Origin: Parasponia andersonii
Taxonomy: Eukaryota; Streptophyta; Magnoliopsida; Rosales; Cannabaceae
Assembly (NCBI GenBank): GCA_002914805.1
Contig: JXTB01000123.1
Location: forward strand, 613,670 to 677,669
Reading direction: 5' to 3'
DNA: 64,000 nucleotides
A program made the position numbers and the translations under genes. The notes beneath the pieces are model-generated. The model made no database searches and was not told the DNA's origin. It saw nothing but the letters and a program-made list of their open reading frames with translations. Below are positions 49,579 through 64,000 of the stretch, piece by piece. Within the stretch, counting starts at the first letter, position 1; every line of letters starts with the position of its first letter.

Positions 49579-49579
<1 letters not shown>
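48431..49579 (-). repeat. 5' LTR of the Tat-type element, with internal duplication
   Basis: Starts TGTTGGAGCGG and ends GGGCTCCT on the plus strand. It is about 330 bases longer than the 3' LTR because 48881-49206 is repeated almost exactly as 49208-49534. The two copies meet at a single N at 49207. Without the extra copy its length would match the other LTR. Confidence 0.9.
49207..49207. other. Single N at a duplication junction
   Basis: One unresolved base exactly where the two nearly identical LTR segments meet; this looks like an assembly join. Confidence 0.95.
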
Positions 49580-49615
<36 letters not shown>

Positions 49616-51000
49616 GGAAAGCAAAACCATATAGGTAAAATAATTTCAAATGACAAATTGCTGCCATTTTTTTAATTTTTTTTAATGGAAGCTCATTGGT
49701 TTGCACCAATCAAGTTATCTCATGACAACCTAAAAAAGAATAAATTCCCACTCGTGGTCAGCTAAATCAGTTACTATAAGGCTGTAAAAGTAGAGTAAAC
49801 ACAACCGCCATTGCCAACATAGTTTTCAATAACCCGAGGTTGGAATGATATACGGCATTTTTAATTTTGATATAAAACAAAAATTGATAATCTAAAAGAA
49901 AACAACAGAAAGGTAGAAGAGAGAGAGGATCGGATTTTGTGAAAAAGTAGTCATAGATAGAGAAAATCGGATTTTGGGTCTAAGGAGAAGATATAAACTG
50001 GTGTTGAGATTGCTTGAAATGAAGCTGGTTTTAATGAAGGTAAGTCTGAGAAGATGATAGGAATGAATGCATTATCAAAGAATGATGATAGGAACTTGCT
50101 ACATTCACGGTTGTGAAGTTATAAATCTGTGTCACCATGCAAACGCTATTTCTCAGTCACCAAAACAGTCCTTACAATTCGTACTTTCTAGCCCATATTT
50201 GGCATGAAACGATTGAGTGGAACTCTGAGAGAAAACGATACAGAGGTTCATGGAAGCAGCTTCGTTCGTAAAGTGGTGCATCCTGGAGAGTTATGGCTTC
50301 GTAAGTCCTCTCTCTCTCTCTCTCTCTCTCTCTGTATATATATATATGAAGAATCACCTTCTATAATTAGCACTTGCTGATTTTTTTTTTTTTTTTATCA
50401 GTCCATTTTAAATTTTAAGCGGTAGTTTAGCACGTATAGCTTGGATCTACACTTTGAGCCGAGCAATGCTGTGGTGCATCTTGAAATGCCCAACATGACT
50501 CACTCTATAATTATGGGAATAAACTACCACTTCAGGCGGGACCAGTCAATTAATTGTAATGTAATCCCACAGTAATAAATTAAGACCTCGTATGGTGTTA
50601 GCATCACTTAAGCATCTGATAACTCCACCCCAATTTTTGTCATCTAAACTACATCGAAAAGACATTATAAAAAAGAAAAGAATAAGTACAATTGAATTGA
50701 AAGAGGATTTTTTTTTTTAAAATTATTAGAGAACAGTTTGGATTTGGGAGCATGCTGGAAAGGCAAGAAAGTTCTCAAAAAATTAAACAACTGTTTCTTT
50801 TTTTTTTTTAATGTTAAACTTTCTTTCTAAAATAATAAATATTACATCATTGTTCTTTGTGCTTGATGAAGTAAATAAAAGGAAACATAATTTCTTTTGG
50901 CGAACAGATCTTGACAATTCGGCTATTTTCTTATTCTCAACTTATTTGTTTTATTGATTTCCTTCCATTTTTATCCAGAGAAGACACTAATTCATCCCCG
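49580..51000. other. Spacer between Tat element and malate dehydrogenase gene
   Basis: Begins with a (TA)n run to about 49611, probably the disrupted target site, and then holds the original sequence upstream of the malate dehydrogenase remnant. No exon 1 of that copy could be found. The minus strand at about 50172-50300 has an open frame of about 43 residues after a CT microsatellite (50305-50333), with no recognised product. The 3' UTR of the intact gene should lie in the last 300 bases. Confidence 0.5.
50305..50333. repeat. (CT)n microsatellite
   Basis: About 28 bases of CT dinucleotides followed by a short TA run. Confidence 0.95.
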
Positions 51001-54101
<3,101 letters not shown>

Positions 54102-54205
54102 TGCTGAGAAAAAACTAGTTCTAGAGACACAATAGGATTTTGGGTGTAGAGAGAAAAAGTTGATAACGGTGATGATGATGTGATTCTTGATAATGAACCC
54201 GTTTT

Positions 54206-54215
54206 CTTTATAAAG
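54206..54215 (-). promoter_or_regulatory. TATA box of malate dehydrogenase
   Basis: CTTTATAAAG, palindromic, about 105 bases upstream of the ATG at 54101. With the usual spacing, transcription would start near 54180 and the leader would be about 80 bases, CT-rich as in many plant housekeeping genes. Confidence 0.55.
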
Positions 54216-54277
54216 AAAAGGAATGAGAACAAGATAGGGATGCACATTATCAGAGTGACGGTAATCGAGGTTGCAGA

Positions 54278-54336
54278 TAAGCTTTGATGATGATGAGGAT
54301 GATGGCGATGGTGATGGTGATGGTGATGATGATGGC
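54278..54336. repeat. GAT/GGT trinucleotide microsatellite
   Basis: Imperfect run of GATGAT and GGTGAT triplets just upstream of the malate dehydrogenase promoter. Confidence 0.9.
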
Positions 54337-54481
54337 AAATTGCTAAGAGAATATAACAGTGTCACCCATGCAACGAAATCATCAAAAAAGTCTCTTCATT
54401 TTCGCTTCATCTGCGTATTTCTTATTTACGGGAAACTAGAGTGTGTAGTGTGTACCTTTGTTCCATTTTTATTCTTTTTTT

Positions 54482-56730
54482 ATAACTAAATGATGAGCTT
54501 TTACACTCGTTATATCTCTATAGTTTATGATTAAATACGTTAGTTTTTATTCTTAATAGCATACATATACCCTCGAGTTTGGATTTTTTTTGCAAAAACG
54601 AACCCAAAATTTGATTTTTGCAAATTAATAAAGATTTTCAATTTCTGCACAAATCTAACCTATCTTGATAACTTACCAGTGTAAAGACTATTTTATCCCT
54701 ATTTGATTGATTTGTAATTATCACTTAAAATTAAAAAACTGAAAAATTTAAACAAAAAACAATCTCACTCACCTCCGACAGTCTCTCACACCACCCACAC
54801 GCACACTCAACTCTCTTTCTCACCACCACCACAAAGAGAAAAGCTTAATAAAGAGTAAGAGCAGGAAAAAAAAACCATAAATTCAATTTTCAGAGACTAT
54901 GAAATGATCCAACAATGGAAGAAATTCCGAGAAATCGACCCTTCCCTACGAAGGCAGTCTCCGATTCGCTTAGGGGGATCCTTGAGGCCTGCTATCTTAG
55001 CCGATTCATCATGGTCGGCCGGGGTTCTTGAGGTTGTTATCATAGTTTTAGATAATTTCTTTTGTGCATTTAGCTTTTAGGTGTTTTTCTAATGTTATAT
55101 CATAAATTTAAAACTGCATTTAGCTTTTAGGTGTTTTTCTAATGTTATATCATAAATTTAAAACGGCGCCTCAAGTTATTACGGTACGGTACAGTGATTC
55201 TAATTAATGAATCGAGTCTCACATGTATTTTAATTAAAATATAATTTTAACTGAAATATAATTATAATTAGCTAATATTAGACTAAATTGTCTACCACAT
55301 AATGTGCCATAATGTTACTCATTTTTTTTATAATTATTTTTGTAGAGATGGTAGAGACGTGGAGAAAAATTGCCTAAACCAAAAAAACTGAATGACCAAA
55401 AATCGAAAAAATTGAAAATAAAAAAAGCTGACGTTAGTTTGATCAGTTTTTCTTTCAACCTCAAACCAACCAATATAAAACTGACCGAACTGATATTTTA
55501 ATTTATATTTTTTTATTTAATTATTTACATATTTAAAATATTGAAATACTAAATAACATTACAAAAATTTCCTAAAACTAATATTTGATAATCTTTTAAA
55601 ATTTTCCTCGAACCTAAATGCTATTATTTATCAACTATTTATAGACCGAATAATATTTTATTTTATAATTATGTAACACCTAAATTATTATATTTCAGTT
55701 TGATTTATATATCTAAATCTATATTTATCCATTTAAATTTTTGTATTTGTAATTTTATTGTTGTTTTGTACTACTATTTCACAAATAGTTTTAGTTTAAA
55801 GTTAGAACATTCTTTGAAAGAAAGAAAAAAAAAAAGAAACACAATACTTTTTTTAAAAAAGTTATTCTTTTTTCCAGTTTAAACTAAAAAACCAATCAAC
55901 CATACTGAAAAATTGACTAAATGAGCTAAAAATATTGACCGAATGAACAAAAAAATTGAAAAACCGACTGAATGAGTCGAAAAAACCAAAAAACTGACCA
56001 ACCGTTTTCAAAATTAAAATATTTGATTTTTTTTCGGTTAAAAATCAAACGAACTGACTAAATAATCGGTCAGTTTTTTTTATATATTTTTCTTAATCGG
56101 TCAGTTTTCAATTTGAGTCTCAAAAAATCAAAAATCGATCGATCAGTTTGATAGGTTTAAAAAAACCAACCAAACCGATCGATTCAACCCTAAGAGGTTG
56201 CATGTATTGGGTAAGTTGTGCTTGTGGGTTGCTTTTAAGCAGAATCTAAAGCAAAAAAGAAGGGGTGGTGGTGGTGATGGTAGTATATGGTGAGAGATAG
56301 ACATGCGAGTGGGAGGTGAAAGAGAAAGAGAGAGATTTTTTTTCTACAGATCTTTAATGAAAATTTAAAAAATAAAACATGGAATTTGATTTTGTGAACG
56401 ATTGTATTGGGGACTAATTGTATTGAGAAATTATTGTTAAACTAGAATTTGAGGGTACATGTATCTGATGGGGTTTGTGAAAAAACATAGAGGGAGGAGA
56501 GAGTCTGAGAGAGGGGTTAGATTTTTTTCAAGTTTTTTAATTATTTAAATTGAAATTTAAAGAGACACTATCAAAAGACATTAGAGGGATAAAATAGTTT
56601 TTATTTTATTAACCATAAATCATATTTTACACCTGGTATTTATCCAGATTTATTGGTCATTATTCTAGAGCATTTAAAAAATGAACATTTAGTTAGAATG
56701 AGCACAAATTCGGTCATTTAGCTATAACAC
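54482..56730. mobile_element. Possible Mutator-like non-autonomous transposon
   Basis: The two ends of this block of about 2.2 kb are roughly inverted. Left TAACTAAATGATGAGC...ACACTC corresponds to right TAGCTAAATGACCGAA...GTGCTC read on the minus strand, and ACTATTTTATCCCT occurs inverted near both ends. CT-rich leader-like and CTCACCACCACC words are also inverted. The interior has AACCGACC/TCGGTCAGTTTT repeats but no transposase. The ends are degenerate and no target duplication is clear. Confidence 0.35.
55065..55164. repeat. Exact 50-base tandem duplication
   Basis: Unit starting TGCATTTAGCTTTTAGG at 55065 is repeated without change from 55115. Confidence 0.97.
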
Positions 56731-57320
56731 TCATGTTTTATTATTAAAATTTTATAGTTCCAGAAAAAAAGACATAATGAAAAGAAATTTATTCTTATTC
56801 AAATATAACAATAGATGTGAATTATTAATAAATGAGAGAAAAAAAAAAAAGGCAAACGATAATAGATTAAAGTAACAAGGAATCAGAAGTTAAGTAGTTA
56901 ATATTTGTTGTCAGTGAGATATAACATTAGATGTGGATAATTAATAAATGGACAAAAAAGGATAAATGAGCAAAAAAGAGCAAATAATAATTGAGAAAAG
57001 TAACATGGAATCGGAAATCGAGTAGTTGATATTTTTTTCTCACTGAGATATAACATTAGATGTGGATTAATAATAAATGAGCAAAAAAGGGAAAATGATA
57101 ATAAATAAAAGTAACATGCAAGTTGAGTAGTTGATTAGGTAGTTACACAGACAGTTAACTCGGACTGAGTTGAGTTCTGCGAGAGCTTCAAAGAAGAAGC
57201 TTTATTGATAGGTATTGCACTCAATTATTTAGGGTAATTACCCTTAGGGTTATCTATAGAAAAAAAAAAAAAAAAAACAAGAAAGAAAAGAAAAACTTGA
57301 AGCCTTACTACACATTTAAC

Positions 57321-57582
57321 GCTGTCTTTTGGCATGTATAAATTTTAGTTGCACATTTTAAATCTCTGTAAATTTGTATATTCTGTATATAAATTGGCTA
57401 ATAAATTTCTTACTAAACACAAAACTTGAATTGGGAGTATCTTATTTCTATTGACTAACACAAAAAATCTATTTAAAATAATTTAAAACAGTTAACATAA
57501 ATCACTTAATTTGTATATAGAATGTACCAGTTTGCAGAGATTTAAAATGTGGAGATATTATTTTGTACAAATCAAAAGATAG
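57321..57582. mobile_element. Foldback MITE with about 80-base terminal inverted repeats
   Basis: Left arm 57321-57400 and right arm about 57505-57582 are inverted copies. The shared core is CACATTTTAAATCTCTG, followed by related GTATATTCTGTATATAAATT and GTACATTCTATATACAAATT words, and the outer ends are CTGTCTTTTG and CTATCTTTTG. Both ends are bordered by TTAA, a possible target duplication of the Tourist/PIF type. There is no coding capacity; the middle of about 105 bases is unrelated AT-rich sequence. Confidence 0.7.
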
Positions 57583-60179
57583 TTAAAATTACATAAAGAT
57601 CATAATACTCATGGGTATTTTTCTTCTGTTTTTTTTTCAGTTATCCCTTACTCTTATTATTGTTATTTTGTTTTTGTTTTTTCTTTTTACTTACATCTTG
57701 AATTAGTCAATTAGTTAATTAGTAGAGTTAAAACATGGTGAATGGTTTTAGAGGATGGAGGCTCAAGTTCTCACCCCTTACCCAAAAAAAATGTGAATGG
57801 TTATTAGCAATGCTGCTCATTTGGCAGCAAGTGCTAGTGGTTCCAAAGTCCATTACAACTTCTATTAGCTCATGATGATAAGAAAAGTCTGTACTTAATT
57901 GTTTTTTTTTCAATCAACTTTGGGAGGTCTTGATTCTATCTAAGGGGTCAAATTATTTGGAGGTCTTAGTTCCTTGATGTTACAATTCGAAATCGAGGTT
58001 AGTGGCAATGTGGGTATTTCACTGATTAGAAATTCTAAATTTTAATTTTATAAAATATTTCAAAGTTTTTAAATTCTGAAAAGTATCTATTATCACCTTT
58101 AGAACCTTCAATAAAATATTCCCACATATATATGATCATATGCTAAACATAGATATAAATAAATATTGATGTCAAAAAGTATGTATCACCAATCTGTCTC
58201 ACACGATTGGTATAGAAACCAAATCTAAATGTGTAGTTAATCATTACATAACCATAAGTTAACCGAACCTCTTACTTATCTTCACAACTTTATAGTCTAG
58301 TGAGATTTTACCAAAAGTAAAGACAAGAACAAATGAGCCTCTAATGTCTCTAATTATGCCTCATTGTCCAGGTCATATTGAGTATCACTTAAAGGAAAGG
58401 AGGGAGGCTAATGTCTAGTGAAGAATCGATTACAAATATTTAATACACATGAATATACTTTTTAAAGTTTTGCATAGTTAGTCATTTAGCAAAATATTTT
58501 CAAACACTTTATAAACCATATTTCCAAAATATTGTACTTATCACCAATCCAAAAATAATTCCTCAAACATTTATACAATCCAATTATGTTACACACATCT
58601 ACATACATTATCACATAATAGAGTCCGCATGATTCTAAAAAATCATTTATCTTATGATATGATATATCTGCATGTCTAAGTTGGACATTCGTACAAGTTT
58701 TTTCCACATGGACATTTGTGTATAGATTGCCATTGACAAATGAGTAATGTAATATGTAAAGTGAATACATAAAGTGGATATTTACAATAATTACTTAAGT
58801 TTATAAAATAATGTAATATTTTTAATTAAATTAAGCTTAGTTTCACAAGAACTAGATTCTAAATAATTACAATTTTCCAGAAATTTCAATAGTAAAATGG
58901 TTGTTTTTTTCAAGACTCATAAAGTATATTATTGCATAACATAATGTACAATACTTATGGTACGCCATTCCTTCTATACAAGTCAAAATATCTAGTCCAT
59001 ATAATTAAAATTATGTTAAATCATACTTTCACCATTTAATTCATAAAATTCAATATTTAGTCAAAGTAAGTAAATTTGTACTAGAAAGCACTGTAAAATC
59101 ATGTAATCGAGTTCCTACCTACCTCTATAGAGTAACTAAGACTAGCTATCAATGGTCCAATTGGTGCTCAGACACATAATCGATCGCTCGTTCAGCTTCT
59201 TAGAATCCTATTCGCTCACTTTGAACTATCACTTTTCCAAAGAGTTCTCAAATGTTCAAACTAACACCGTCATGACCATCAACATGTCCAAATTAGTAGG
59301 GTTAGGCATCAACGTTCATCGAATTTGGACTCCGGTGCAAACCCGAGTTATGGGTAACTTTCCGAGGCAAAAACTGAGCCTCTTAGGTCTCGATTTTCGT
59401 GCATGGTTGAAGAATAATCATAATCTATGTTAAAAATTGTTTCTCAATCTCAACAAGTCCAAATACAACATTAAATTCTTATTTCAATGTCATGTGCAAA
59501 AATTGACTACTTGGACATTATACATTGCACACTTAACATTTGCTAAAAGCTCATCGGAGATACTTCATCACAAAAAACTAGTAGGAGGTCAACGTGGGTG
59601 GTGAGTTTGTACTGTATCAGTTGGAGGTGGGGCTCACGGTGGTCGAAGACAGTCTGAATTTCGAGAAAGGTTGGCAAAGGGCATTTTTTTCATGGCCTTC
59701 TCCTCTCTCTACACATTATCATAGGTTCTTCCAATGTCAGTAGTAGCTTTGTTTGGAGCCCACGACTAGCGTGGGCTAGCACATCGATGACGAGGGTGGT
59801 CGGGTGGTGATCTGTGTCAATGATAGGGACGAGGTTTGAAATTGAGAAGGCTCGTGGGAAGAAGGCTTCAATTTGGGATTTGGAGGGGTTTTTGAGCTTT
59901 CTCGCCATATGTCACAAGCTGAGGTTATTTGACTATTCTAGGTTTGCTACTAACCCCCAGCCTTAATTCCCACTCAACTCTCTTCGTATTTTGCAAACAA
60001 GCCCTTGGCTTCTAATCTCGTCCAAATTCGAACTTCAACTATAATTTCCATTAATTTTTAATTCAAATTAGACCAATTTTAGTGAAATTACGAACATAAC
60101 ATTTATACAAATTATGGGATATCACACTTAAATTACTAGTTTCACTCTTTTTTTTATTATTTTTGATGAGTTCAAAACA
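57583..60179. other. Intergenic, mostly repeat-like; no gene supported
   Basis: AT-rich, but 59150-60050 is GC-richer with overlapping open frames on both strands (93 residues plus at 59152; 72 residues minus at 59690-59908). Neither frame has a recognised domain. If the primer-site candidate at 60180 is real, this GC-richer part could be the LTR of a retroelement, but its partner is not in the window. Confidence 0.4.
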
Positions 60180-60330
60180 TGGTATCAACGTTAGACAACA
60201 AAATAAAGAGTAAATCCTAGTTATGGAGCGTCGAGTTAAAGACATGGAGAAATGGTGGAGACCATGACTCTTGAGCAAATGAAATTTACGGGCAAGTTCG
60301 ATGAAATGCTTGAAAAAATCTTATGGGATA
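60180..60330 (+). pseudogene. Possible retroelement primer site and gag start
   Basis: TGGTATCAACG at 60180 resembles the initiator-methionine primer site. Shortly after, an ATG at 60223 starts a short gag-like opening (MERRVKDMEK), and after a one-base frameshift an EMVETMTLEQ...KFDEMLEKIL frame runs to a TAG near 60330. This is the usual beginning of a Gypsy gag. The rest is not recognisable. Confidence 0.35.
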
Positions 60331-62959
60331 GATAGTCAAATTAGTCATCAATAGGTAATAAGATTCATCGAATAAATTGTGAAGTGGTTTTAGAGTATCA
60401 ATAATATGTTCAAAAAAGCAAACCTCGACAGTTTATGAATATATTCTCATAGATATGGAGAACATAAGATATGCATGACTCTAATCAGTTTAAGTGTTAA
60501 TAACAGCTTATTAAGATATAAGTAATTAAATAACGTACCATTTGCATTGAGTGTTCAGCAAAGTAGTTTATTGAATTATGACTTTCTTGATTAAGTCAAA
60601 TTATACACTAGACATATGAATAAGTAAATAAGGAAAAAAAAACTTTAGATTGATAGACTATTACTTATATTGTTGGACCAATTGATTAAGAGTTAATTAA
60701 AACTGAGTCAAGAAGCATATTATGACTTTAATTACATTAGTTGAATAAGTCCTATGTTCACATAGAGCAATTATTTGCTCTAAAAAATAACATATTAAGA
60801 CCCATTATTTAAGCCCTATGAGCCTACTAGGGGTGTCTGCCCCTAGGTGCTTCCCAAAAGAGTATCACTTTAGTGGTGCTCCTCTCTTGTATATCCTTTA
60901 TAAATATTTTTATCTCACTAGCCTCATATTAATTCCAATATCTATAAAAGAAATATTCCAATATAGATAATTCTGATTGGAATATGAGACCTCACTTAAA
61001 AATTTTAACTAGGACTAGGATTTTATTCTATGTTATAATATAGATAGAAGCTATAGGGATATAGGAGAGTCAATACATTCATTAGTATGAAAAATGCCTC
61101 ATCTAAAACTAAAGGGAATTTTGTGAGAGAAACACAATGTTAGATTTAGAGAAATCTAGGAAGGAGAATCAAAAGATTATTTTTAATTCCTTTACATTTT
61201 TAGCGAATTAAAAAAATAAGGCCATACTTTGGAGTAATCAACATGTGATTAAATTGGAAGATGTAGTAATTTAAAGCGAGATATTGAAAATCTTTCTATT
61301 ATAATTGATTTATGATGAATTAAACTGGAATCTGTGTATAGGAATAACAGCTAAAATTATATTTATCATATTCTGTTATGTATTCGTTAACAAAAAATTT
61401 CCAAGGTTCCATATACCTTGAGTTTATATGAAACAACGTCGAGGCAAAAATTAATTTTGAGAAATCAGCGATTACTTTTAGATCTACTTCGGATGAAAGG
61501 TGAGAAATGATGTTGTGCATGTATTAGGTATATCAAATGTTACCTTTTGAAGGTATTTAAGATAAAATAATGAAGATGGTTGAGAGTTAGAGGATAAGTT
61601 CATTCTCTTTAGCAGGCAACGAAATCCTTATGAAATTAGTACTTCAAACTATTTTCACATATGTTTGTTATCCCAAAATTAGCTAACCCAAGAGGGAGGT
61701 GAATTGGGTTTTAGACACTTTTTGAATAAATAACTAGAATGTACAAATAATGAATAGGGCAAGTAGAAAGAGCAAATAAACAATCATAATCTCAAAGTAA
61801 ATAAATTAAAAAGATATTCCCGACCCTCTGCAACTTACTTCGAGTTTTCCATTATCAAATCAAGATTATGAGCTTGATTGTTCTTTGTACAAATAGAGTG
61901 ATTTCTTCTTAGGCACACCCATACATTTATAATAGTCTTGAATCCTGCTCTATTACGTCTAATTACGAATTATTTAGAATCTAGTGTCAACCTCACTTAT
62001 ACCGAATTATTTATGACTCTGATACTAACCTCATCTATCAATAATGATTTTATAAAAGTACAAGTGAATACTCACTCAAAAGATCACTTCTCAAAGAAAT
62101 AATACAAGATAAGTTTAGATGATTAGAAAATAATACACAAATGATGCTTTAGGAATGGCTCAAATATATTTGAAAGTTAAAGTAGAGTAAAAGAGAGTTT
62201 TTTTCACTTAGAAACTAATTGGGTATCAATGTAGGTCTTATTCTATATCTTTAAGTTGTCAAACTAGGCTTTATATAAAGTTTATATAAAAAATTAGTTG
62301 TTTTCGACCATTACTGGTTGTCTGCCAGAAAAATAGTCAATCATTTTTACTAGCCATTGGCGTTTGATAGTGACGTTTCAGCTCCAACTGTCAAATGGGC
62401 GAACTAAAGTGGTTTGGGACCAGAAACCATAGATTGGTTTCCTTAATTCCTGTAAGGTCAATATTTTGAAATTGAATGTTTTCTAATTATTTTTTATACT
62501 AGAAAAGAATTTTAGACTAGAAAAATACTTGAGACCAAATTTTCAAGCATATAATTAATTTGGACTTAGACTATATTTGAAAATGTCTTTAAAAATTCTT
62601 TTGAAGAAATTATGATCCATTTCAAAGAAAATTTATGTGCATTATAATCAATCGAGTACAAGACTATAAATTAAAAAGAAACCTATTTTGACACGCCTTT
62701 AGTCTTGATTCTTAATGTCCATCTTCAACCTTTATGAGTTGCCCAACATTGCTCAATTCTTGAAGATTTGATTTTTTGAGATAATTTGATTCTATTTCAA
62801 TTACAAACTCAAGTCAACCATTAGTAACTAAATCACATGTTTGTTATAATAAAAATAAGATAAGATTGAAAGCTACAAAGGTCAATAATGTTATGAGTCT
62901 TTTAAGATTCAAGATAATTTGTAATGAGGTTCACTATTTTTTTTCTTAATTTTTGGTAG
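60331..62959. other. AT-rich DNA without a supported gene
   Basis: No domain or splice-supported exon. A stretch at 61683-61712 (CTAACCCAAGAGGGAGGTGAATTGGGTT) is a word I associate with dispersed plant retroelement sequence, but no LTR pair is visible, so I leave it unassigned. Confidence 0.4.
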
Positions 62960-62969
62960 GTCACAAAGG

Positions 62970-63702
62970 ATGAGAAAAGGAAAATGGCCTGGATTAAATG
63001 AGAGACTTTATACAAGCCTAAATCTCTTGAAGGTCTTGCTTTTAATAGATCTTGGATTATTTAACCAATTTTTTATTACAAGCAAGCATGGAGGCTAGTC
63101 AATAACTCTTTCTCCCTACCAATTTACTCTTTCTCCCTACCAATTTATGTGTTAAAAGAGAAATATTATCCTAACTCTTCCTTAAGAATGGTTCCTCTTG
63201 GTTGTGAAAGAGCATTTTATGGTGTAGAGAATTCTTTTAAAGAAAGGTCTTCGATGGAAAATTAGAGATGGTTGCTCTATAAGGTTTTTTATGACCCCTG
63301 GATGCCCTATTCGAGATCCTTTTTGCCCGTTTCTTATAAAGAGGTGATGTCGTAGGTGAGTGATTTAATGCTTGCTCAAATTATTTGGAGTGAAGAATTT
63401 ATTAGACATACTTTTTCTTCTTATTAATTAGCCCCTTATTTATCATATTACTTAAGTATTATAGGATATTCAAATCATTTAGTTTGGCATCTTAAGAAAT
63501 TTGGCTCTTACATTGTCGGATGTGGTCATAAAGTGGCACTTATTGATAAACTATTGAATTCTTGATCATGCTCCAAACACCTGACTAGGTGGTGGAAAGA
63601 TCTTTGGTTCATTATGCATCCTCCAGAAATTCGTATTTTTGTATGGCTGCTACTCCATAATTATCTTTTAATTTGCCGCAAACTTCTCTGATTCGTAATA
63701 TT
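62970..63702 (+). pseudogene. LINE (non-LTR retrotransposon) reverse transcriptase C-terminal relic
   Basis: In three frames the plus strand preserves the order of plant L1-type ORF2 ends. ETL-KPKSLEGLAFNRSW (usually KPK-GGLGFRDL) is followed by YKQAWRLVNNSFSLP (usually KQAWRL..NP.SL), then KEKYYPNSSL, then a DPWMP block. Last comes WWKDLWFIMHPPEIRIFVWLLLHN, the zinc-binding RVT-associated region (usually W..LW...VPPKV..F.W...H). Many stops and frameshifts. A 21-base tandem repeat lies within it (about 63104-63148). An LTR element interrupts it at 63703. Confidence 0.75.
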
Positions 63703-64000
63703 TGTTATAATTTAGCTTTGAAATTCAATGTTATGACAGTTAGATAAATTGTCATGACAGAAAAAGATTATCACATAGAGAATCAGGTTTATCTCGACAT
63801 TCACTATATATGTCATAATGATCAAGAAACCGCATGAGTACTTGATAGTTTCTATACGTAGACTTTACTGTATATAAAGAATATTGGTTTATTTCTTGTA
63901 ATTGAGTGGAGAGATTGGTAGGCTTAATTACAATTAGTAAAGTGGCTGAAGAGTGTCATCTCTATAATTAGGTAATCAAGGAGAGAAGGGGAAAGAGTTT
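63703..64000 (+). mobile_element. Partial LTR of the first Copia-like family, opposite orientation
   Basis: From TGTTATAATTTAGCTTTG the sequence matches the reverse complement of about 7370-7727, including the blocks CAATGTTAT.ACAG, GAATCAGGTTT.TCTCGACATTC and GGTAATCAAGGAGAGA. It runs off the window edge, so the length and the partner LTR are unknown. It sits inside the LINE relic, so it inserted later than the LINE. Confidence 0.8.

Larger units (their letters stand above)
36796..49579 (-). mobile_element. Tat-lineage Ty3/Gypsy element with antisense extra gene
   Basis: A 12.8 kb element, clearly GC-richer than its surroundings. LTRs are at 36796-37610 and 48431-49579. Gag (right) and protease-RT-RNase H-integrase run leftward on the minus strand. 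Between integrase and the 3' LTR lie two tandem-repeat arrays and a plus-strand gene with the plant 'gypsy-type transposon' domain pattern. This layout, with an additional antisense ORF after integrase, is known for Tat-lineage elements such as Grande. The primer site region reads TTTGGCACCGTCTGT, Tat-like, and a GGGGGAAG polypurine tract abuts the 3' LTR. Flanks are TATAT and TATTT within a TA run. It carries few stops compared with the other elements, so it is the youngest insertion here, and it lies in or just upstream of the malate dehydrogenase remnant. Confidence 0.92.

Noticed and set aside
57728-57913. 61-residue minus frame
   Set aside because: Short, unrecognised, and within AT-rich repeat-like DNA with no splice or promoter support.

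Overview
This 64 kb window is nuclear DNA from a eudicot plant. It is AT-rich, has long intergenic stretches, contains GT-AG introns, and has many TA and GA microsatellites. Most of it is LTR retrotransposon, and two recognisable plant genes lie on the minus strand. A 50-base run of N at 35689-35738 and a single N at 49207 show that it comes from a draft assembly. I cannot name the species.

Layout, left to right. (1) 1-13.2 kb is AT-rich DNA without a supported gene. It is interrupted by a decayed Copia-type LTR element at 6743-9989, with about 1 kb LTRs and almost no coding interior. (2) 13236-15315 (minus) is a complete three-exon SBP-box transcription factor gene, an orthologue of SPL8, with a long GA-rich leader to about 16.0 kb. 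(3) 16780-22150 is a degenerate Ty1/Copia element read on the minus strand. (4) 22.2-30.7 kb is sparse. It holds a convincing four-exon minus-strand gene of unknown function (26211-28682) and an uncertain open exon-like stretch at 25.4-25.7 kb.

(5) 30.75-49.6 kb is a broken tandem copy of the neighbouring malate dehydrogenase gene, taken apart by two Ty3/Gypsy insertions. The first (30883-36318) landed at the intron 2/exon 3 boundary of the copy. The second (36796-49579) is a Tat-lineage element of about 12.8 kb. It carries gag-pol on the minus strand, an opposite-strand extra gene that appears to contain introns, two tandem-repeat arrays and an LTR duplicated around an N. (6) 51001-54101 (minus) is the intact cytosolic NAD-malate dehydrogenase gene: seven exons, 332 residues, catalytic residues present. 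An alternative first exon inside intron 1 would replace the soluble N-terminus with a hydrophobic, membrane-anchor-like one. (7) 54.4-64 kb is repeats: a possible Mutator-like element, a foldback MITE, a trace of a retroelement gag, a LINE relic, and a partial LTR of the same family as the first element, in the opposite orientation and cut by the window edge.

The two named genes have no pathway link. SPL8 is a developmental regulator acting in the nucleus; malate dehydrogenase is a housekeeping enzyme of the cytosol. What ties the right half together is history: duplication of the malate dehydrogenase gene, decay of one copy, and nested retrotransposon growth. Stop codons in the elements are often TAG, TAA or TGA where CAG, CAA, CGA or TGG would be expected, which fits C-to-T decay of methylated, silenced DNA.
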